36,059 nt of DNA from Imperialibacter sp965651695 (GTDB taxonomy: Bacteria > Bacteroidota > Bacteroidia > Cytophagales > Cyclobacteriaceae), in assembly GCA_965651695.1 (NCBI GenBank), contig CBFGTI010000041.1, positions 1-36,059 of the forward strand. The letters are read 5' to 3'. This document shows positions 31,798 to 36,059 of the stretch, in pieces (positions within the stretch are counted from its first letter, which is position 1; the number at the start of each line of letters is the position of its first letter). The notes under the pieces are model-generated. The model was given only the letters and a program-made list of their open reading frames with translations. It did no database searches and was not told where the DNA came from. The position numbers and the translations under genes were made by a program.

Positions 31798-31833
31798 TTA
31801 GTATGCATGCATAACAAATAATTTATATATTTG
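31798..31833 (+). promoter_or_regulatory. Promoter and putative MarR operator of the marR-fadN-fadA operon
   Basis: TATATTTG (31826-31833) matches the Bacteroidota -7 consensus TAnnTTTG exactly. The perfect palindrome TATGCATGCATA (31802-31813) sits where the -33 element would be. The first 14 bases of the region, TTAGTATGCATGCA (31798-31811), recur reverse-complemented upstream of fadJ at 464-477. An operator over the promoter would fit autorepression by the MarR protein encoded just downstream; this is inference. Confidence 0.55.
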
Positions 31834-31858
31834 ATAAATACTGGCTTACAGCAAATAA

Positions 31859-32335
31859 ATGAAGAGAGAGGAAACTGTCGACTATAATATAAAAGCTGTG
31901 TGGCATGCGATTGCCAGGATGTATAACCAAGCCGGCCAAAACGACGGCATTACAACATCCATTGGCTTTGTACTATTAAATATTGATAGCGAAGAGGGAA
32001 CCCCGGCAACAAAAATTGCCCCCCTCATGGGTCTGGAAGCCCGCAGCCTTACCCGCATGTTAAAAAACATGGAAGAGCGGGACCTTATATATAAGTCGCC
32101 CGATCCCAACGACAGGCGATCGGTGAGAATATTCCTAACCAAGAAGGGCAAATACCAGAAAGAGCTGTCGCGGCGGGTAGTATTGGCATTTAACGAAATG
32201 GTTTACGACCAGATACCGGAAGACCAACTGAAGGTTTTTTTCAATGTTATCCGCCAGATCAACTCTATGATAGAAGACAAAAACCTTATCCAAACATACA
32301 TTAACGAATCCAAGATCTATGAACAGAGTTATTAA
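31859..32335 (+). CDS. MarR family transcriptional regulator of beta-oxidation genes
   Basis: The protein is 158 residues. It has the winged helix-turn-helix core of the MarR family: ATKIAPLMGLEARSLTRMLKNMEERDLI, then SPDPNDRRSVRIFLTKKG for the wing (the DRRxxxxxLTxKG signature). MarR dimers bind short palindromes and release them on binding a small ligand, which for fatty-acid genes is typically an acyl-CoA. It overlaps fadN by 17 bases, so it is cotranscribed and probably represses its own operon. The candidate operator at 31802-31813 and its twin before fadJ are the likely targets. Ligand and mode of action are inferred. Confidence 0.85.
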   Translation: MKREETVDYNIKAVWHAIARMYNQAGQNDGITTSIGFVLLNIDSEEGTPATKIAPLMGLEARSLTRMLKNMEERDLIYKSPDPNDRRSVRIFLTKKGKYQKELSRRVVLAFNEMVYDQIPEDQLKVFFNVIRQINSMIEDKNLIQTYINESKIYEQSY

Positions 32336-34721
32336 AAAAGTGGCGGTATTAGGCTCGGGTATCATGGGCTCACGTATAGCCTGCCACTTTGCAAACATCG
32401 GTGTTCAGGTATTGCTTTTAGATATTGCTCCAAAAGAACTTACAGAAGATGAGCAGAAGAAAAAGCTGACTCTCGACAGCCCGGTGGTGAAAAACAGGAT
32501 AGTAAATAATGCTTTGCAATCTGCTATAGCGTCTAAACCAGCACCTCTTTTCGATAACAAAAAGGCCACCTTCATCAAAACAGGAAACTTTGATGACAAT
32601 ATGAAAGAGATTGGCTCATGCGATTGGGTAATGGAAGTGGTAGTCGAAAATCTGGATATAAAAAAGAAGGTTTACGATCAGGTCGAAAAGTTCAGGCGCT
32701 CCGGCACGCTGGTCACCTCAAACACCTCGGGCATTCCTATCCACCTGATGGCTGAAGGGCGGTCCGATGATTTCAAGAAACATTTTGCAGGCACCCACTT
32801 CTTTAACCCGCCGCGTTACCTCCGGCTACTCGAAATTATCCCAACTCCGCATACCGACCAAAAGGTAGTGGATTTTCTGATGCACTATGGCGACCTGTAC
32901 CTCGGCAAGGAGACAGTGCTTTGCAAGGACACGCCGGCCTTTATTGCCAACCGCATAGGCGTTTATGCTATTATGTCGGGTTTGCATACCATCGAAAAAA
33001 TGGGATTGACAGTGGGAGAGGTCGATCGGCTAACAGGGCCGGTTATCGGAAGGGCCAAATCGGCAACGTTTCGCACAACCGACGTGGTGGGGCTCGACAC
33101 CATGGTGAACGTATCCAGAAACTTGCACAAGGGACTGCCACACGATGAGTCGGTAGAAGCGTTTCGTCTGCCCAAAATGGTGGAGGAATTATACAACCGC
33201 AAATGGTGGGGCGACAAAACCAAACAAGGCTTCTTTAAAAAGACAACAAACGAAAAAGGAGAAAAGGAAATACTTGAGCTTGATCTAAAGACGTATGAGT
33301 ACGGCCCCAAAACCCGGGCAAACTTCAAATCGCTGGAGGCAGTAAAAGACGTTGAGAGCCTGAAAGAAAGATTGCCTCAGCTTGTGAATGCTTCCGATAA
33401 GGCTGGCGAATTTTACAGGGCTATTTTTTACGACCTTTTCAAATACAGCTCGTTCCGGATTCCTGAAATAGCAGACGAGCTGTATAAAATTGACGAAGCC
33501 ATTAAAGCCGGATTTGCATGGGAGATGGGCCCATTCGAAACGTGGGATTTGCTGGGGGTAAAAAATACGGTGGAGAAAATGGAAAGTGCGGGCGAGAAAG
33601 CCGCTCCATGGGTGCACGAAATGCTTTCGGCCGGAAACACCAGCTTCTACAAATTTGAGGGAGGTAAAAAGCTTTACTACGACATACCCACCAAATCGTA
33701 CAAAGGTATTCCGGGAACAGAAGGCCTTATACTGCTGGATGCTCTTAAAGGCAATAAAGTAGTGTGGTCGAACGCCGGCGCCACACTCTACGATATTGGC
33801 GATGGCATCCTCAACCTGGAGTTTCACACCAAAATGAATTCGCTGGGGCAGGAAGTTGTAGAGGGCATTAACCTGGCAATTGACAAAGGTGAAAAGGATT
33901 TCAGGGGCCTGGTGTTTGGCAATGAAGACGCAAATTTTTCTGCCGGTGCTAATCTTGCCATGCTTTTTATGTACGCCGGTGATCAGGATTTCGATGAGAT
34001 AAACCTGATGATAGCGCAGTTTCAGAAAACGATGATGAGAGCGCGCTACTCGGCCATCCCCGTGGTATCGGCACCATCCGGTATGGCGCTTGGCGGAGGC
34101 TGCGAACTTTCCATACACTGCGATGCCATACAAGCACATGCCGAAACCTATATCGGCCTGGTCGAATTTGGCGTGGGCCTTATTCCGGCTGGCGGCGGTA
34201 CCAAGGAAATGACCCTGCGGGCATCCGACTCTTACGCCCCGGGCGACCCCGAGTTGAACAGGCTGCAGGAGTATTTCATGACTATTGCCACGGCAAAAGT
34301 TGCCACTTCGGCAGAGGAAGCCCGCAAGCTCGGCTACATCCGGTCGTCGGACGAAATTACGCTGAACCGAAAGAGGTTACTGGCCGACGCAAAAAAGAAA
34401 GCGATAGAGCTAGCCGACGCGGGCTATGTGCAGCCAGTTGAACGGACGGATATTAAAGTAGAGGGCAAATCGAGCCTGGCACTATTTGAGGCAGGCATAA
34501 CCGGAATGCTCTACGGCAAATATATTTCGGAGCACGACGCCAAAATTGCCCGCAAGCTTGGCTACGTAATGAGCGGCGGCGATTTGTCGTCTCCCACGGA
34601 GGTGTCGGAACAATACCTGCTCGACCTGGAAAGAGAGGCTTTTCTCAGCCTCACGGGCGAACCCAAAACCCTTGAGCGGATCCATAGCATTTTGTTTAAA
34701 GGAAAACCGCTTAGGAATTAG
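32319..34721 (+). CDS. fadN: 3-hydroxyacyl-CoA dehydrogenase / enoyl-CoA hydratase fusion (FadN-like)
   Basis: The protein is 800 residues. The domain order is dehydrogenase first and crotonase second, the reverse of the fadJ product, and matches Bacillus FadN. The NAD motif is VLGSGIMGSR (about 8-16). The catalytic histidine lies in GTHFFNPPRYLRLLEIIP, and the C-terminal dehydrogenase part begins near CKDTPAFIANRIG. The crotonase part has the oxyanion segment NFSAGANL, with glutamates in GGGCELSIHCD and GLVEFGVGLIPAGGG. It should catalyse hydration and NAD-linked oxidation of acyl-CoA intermediates. The start overlaps marR by 17 bases. The thiolase gene follows after a 50-base gap containing a heptamer repeat. 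Confidence 0.9.
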   Translation: MNRVIKKVAVLGSGIMGSRIACHFANIGVQVLLLDIAPKELTEDEQKKKLTLDSPVVKNRIVNNALQSAIASKPAPLFDNKKATFIKTGNFDDNMKEIGSCDWVMEVVVENLDIKKKVYDQVEKFRRSGTLVTSNTSGIPIHLMAEGRSDDFKKHFAGTHFFNPPRYLRLLEIIPTPHTDQKVVDFLMHYGDLYLGKETVLCKDTPAFIANRIGVYAIMSGLHTIEKMGLTVGEVDRLTGPVIGRAKSATFRTTDVVGLDTMVNVSRNLHKGLPHDESVEAFRLPKMVEELYNRKWWGDKTKQGFFKKTTNEKGEKEILELDLKTYEYGPKTRANFKSLEAVKDVESLKERLPQLVNASDKAGEFYRAIFYDLFKYSSFRIPEIADELYKIDEAIKAGFAWEMGPFETWDLLGVKNTVEKMESAGEKAAPWVHEMLSAGNTSFYKFEGGKKLYYDIPTKSYKGIPGTEGLILLDALKGNKVVWSNAGATLYDIGDGILNLEFHTKMNSLGQEVVEGINLAIDKGEKDFRGLVFGNEDANFSAGANLAMLFMYAGDQDFDEINLMIAQFQKTMMRARYSAIPVVSAPSGMALGGGCELSIHCDAIQAHAETYIGLVEFGVGLIPAGGGTKEMTLRASDSYAPGDPELNRLQEYFMTIATAKVATSAEEARKLGYIRSSDEITLNRKRLLADAKKKAIELADAGYVQPVERTDIKVEGKSSLALFEAGITGMLYGKYISEHDAKIARKLGYVMSGGDLSSPTEVSEQYLLDLEREAFLSLTGEPKTLERIHSILFKGKPLRN

Positions 34722-34755
34722 TTATCGGTTATCGGTTATCAGTAATCAGTAAAAT
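34721..34755 (+). repeat. Heptanucleotide tandem repeat between fadN and fadA
   Basis: GTTATCG occurs twice (34721-34734), then GTTATCA (34735-34741) and GTAATCA (34742-34748), with a decayed fifth unit GTAAAAT. The array begins in the last base of the fadN stop codon. Heptamer arrays of this kind are common between genes in Bacteroidota; no specific function is known. Confidence 0.7.
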
Positions 34756-34771
34756 CTTAAAAGTTGACAAC

Positions 34772-35947
34772 ATGAATGCATTTATAGTAGCCGGATACAG
34801 AACAGCCGTAGGAAAAGCCAAAAAGGGTGGCTTTCGCTTTACCCGCCCCGACGACCTGGCCGCCGATGTAATAAAACACCTGGTCGCATCCGTACCGGGT
34901 TTCGACGCTAAGAGAGTGGATGATCTTATAGTGGGGAATGCCGTGCCCGAAGCCGAGCAAGGCATGCAAATGGGCCGGATGATATCGCTGCTTTCGCTTC
35001 CGCTGGAAGTACCAGGTATGATTGTGAATCGCTATTGCGGCTCGGGTCTCGAAGCAATCCATATAGCTGCGGCCCGCATACACGCCGGAACAGCCGATTG
35101 CATCATCGCCGGTGGTACTGAGTCGATGTCGATGGTGCCAATGATGGGCTACAAAACCGCCCTCAACTGGAAGATTGCGCAGGCAACCCCGGAATATTAC
35201 CTAAGCATGGGCCTTACTGCGGAGGAGATTTCCAAAGACTACGATATTTCACGTGAGGAAGCTGACGAGTATTCTTACAACTCGCACCAAAAAGCTGTGA
35301 AGGCAATAAAAGAAGGCAAGTTTAAGGAAGAGATTTTGCCCATAAAGGTGCACGAAACCTACGTGGACCAAAGTGGCCAGAAAAAAGAAAGAGACTTTGT
35401 TGTTGATACCGACGAGGGCCCGAGAGAAGATACCAGCATGGATGTGTTAAGTAAGCTGAAGCCTGTTTTTCGGATGGGTGGCCGGGTTACAGCTGGTAAT
35501 TCATCGCAAACCTCCGACGGTGCCGCCTTTGTGATGGTAATGTCGGAAGCTATGGTGAAAGAGCTCAATCTAAAACCGATAGCTCGCATGGTTTCGTACG
35601 CCGCTGCCGGTGTGGAGCCGCGAATAATGGGCATAGGCCCGGTGGCAGCAATACCTAAGGCGCTTAAGCGTGCAGGCCTGAAACTGCCCGACATTGACCT
35701 GATAGAGCTAAACGAAGCATTTGCCGCCCAGGCGTTGGCTGTGGCCAAAAACCTGGATATGGATATGGCGAAGCTCAATGTAAACGGTGGGGCCGTGGCA
35801 TTGGGGCATCCCCTTGGCTGCACCGGTGCAAAGCTCTCGGTTCAGATATTTAATGAGCTTAGAAGGAGAAACAAGAAATACGGTATGGTAACAGCCTGCG
35901 TGGGAGGAGGCCAGGGTGTAGCCGGAATTTTCGAGCTTCTCAATTAA
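34772..35947 (+). CDS. fadA: Acetyl-CoA C-acyltransferase (3-ketoacyl-CoA thiolase)
   Basis: The protein is 391 residues, the usual thiolase length. It cleaves 3-ketoacyl-CoA with CoA to give acetyl-CoA and a shortened acyl-CoA, the last beta-oxidation step. The nucleophilic cysteine is in NRYCGSGLEAI, the catalytic histidine in GGAVALGHPLGCTGA, and the second cysteine in VTACVGGGQG. ELNEAFAAQALA is also conserved. With marR and fadN it forms a compact beta-oxidation operon, closed by the terminator at 35976-36003. A role in beta-oxidation (and not acetyl-CoA acetylation in biosynthesis) is supported by the neighbours. The symbol fadA is used by function; fadI would also fit. Confidence 0.92.
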   Translation: MNAFIVAGYRTAVGKAKKGGFRFTRPDDLAADVIKHLVASVPGFDAKRVDDLIVGNAVPEAEQGMQMGRMISLLSLPLEVPGMIVNRYCGSGLEAIHIAAARIHAGTADCIIAGGTESMSMVPMMGYKTALNWKIAQATPEYYLSMGLTAEEISKDYDISREEADEYSYNSHQKAVKAIKEGKFKEEILPIKVHETYVDQSGQKKERDFVVDTDEGPREDTSMDVLSKLKPVFRMGGRVTAGNSSQTSDGAAFVMVMSEAMVKELNLKPIARMVSYAAAGVEPRIMGIGPVAAIPKALKRAGLKLPDIDLIELNEAFAAQALAVAKNLDMDMAKLNVNGGAVALGHPLGCTGAKLSVQIFNELRRRNKKYGMVTACVGGGQGVAGIFELLN

Positions 35948-35975
35948 GATTTAGACCCAAAGATGTATTACTGAG

Positions 35976-36003
35976 GCACTGGCGTAAAGCCGGTGCTTTT
36001 TTT
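35976..36003 (+). terminator. Intrinsic terminator after fadA
   Basis: GCACTGGC (35976-35983) pairs with GCCGGTGC (35989-35996), one T-G wobble, around the loop GTAAA, followed by seven or more T residues. It closes the marR-fadN-fadA operon 29 bases after the thiolase stop. The remaining bases to 36059 show no recognisable feature. Confidence 0.85.
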
Positions 36004-36059
36004 ATGCCAGATCTTTTCCAAAAGGTGTAAGCGCCAGTGAAGCGAGCTTCATGTGCTGG

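Noticed and set aside
33285..34139. Long minus-strand open frame of 284 codons inside fadN
   Set aside because: It lies fully antisense to a gene with clear catalytic motifs, and its translation has no recognisable domain and odd composition. It is a by-product of codon use in fadN.
34721..34755. Heptamer array considered as a CRISPR-like or DnaA-related repeat
   Set aside because: The units are 7 bases with no spacers and do not match the DnaA box. It is a simple tandem repeat.

Overview
The window looks like chromosomal DNA from a member of Bacteroidota, probably order Cytophagales. The evidence is a GldJ-type gliding lipoprotein, many Bacteroidota-type lipoproteins and Big_5 or OmpA/PD40 cell-surface proteins, genes with little Shine-Dalgarno signal, promoter-like TAnnTTTG boxes, and the gene run DUF4175 / RsbW-like ATPase / ybeY / mnmG. 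No CRISPR array, tRNA, rRNA, prophage or full insertion sequence was found.

Layout. 1-3.1 kb: the tail of a DUF4403-like gene, a small mobile element, then fadJ (hydratase plus dehydrogenase) with an SCP2 lipid-binding gene, closed by a strong bidirectional terminator. 3.1-4.8 kb (minus strand): prsW, a DUF3592 membrane protein and a Spy/LTXXQ-like periplasmic protein. 4.9-9.3 kb: two tandem paralogous lipoproteins, a third lipoprotein, a STAS-like protein and an OmpA/PD40 envelope protein. 9.3-13.6 kb: amidohydrolase, inosine/xanthosine triphosphatase, an unrecognised protein, S1/P1 nuclease, and cytochrome oxidase subunit III with a second copy of the mobile element in its 3' flank. 13.7-20.7 kb: mfd, gldJ, comF, and a coupled AhpD-like / unknown / exonuclease III operon. 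20.8-29.6 kb: a long plus-strand run of DUF4175 protein, RsbW-like ATPase, ybeY, mnmG, methyltransferase and Big_5 lipoprotein. 29.6-29.9 kb: a gene-free stretch with the hallmarks of a replication origin. 29.9-36 kb: TPR protein, then marR-fadN-fadA and a terminator.

Three signals stand out. First, the 368-base gap at 29569-29936 holds four perfect and four near-perfect DnaA boxes and an AT-rich tract. Two perfect parS palindromes lie 4.6 kb away, between ybeY and mnmG. Together they suggest the chromosome's oriC/partition locus, with no dnaA or parAB gene in the window. Second, a 95/96-base element with inverted ends occurs twice, 12.5 kb apart, each copy bounded by its own 10-base direct repeat; this is a non-autonomous transposable element. 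Third, a 14-base sequence containing a TGCATGCA core lies upstream of both beta-oxidation loci (fadJ-SCP2 and marR-fadN-fadA), which suggests one MarR-controlled fatty-acid regulon.
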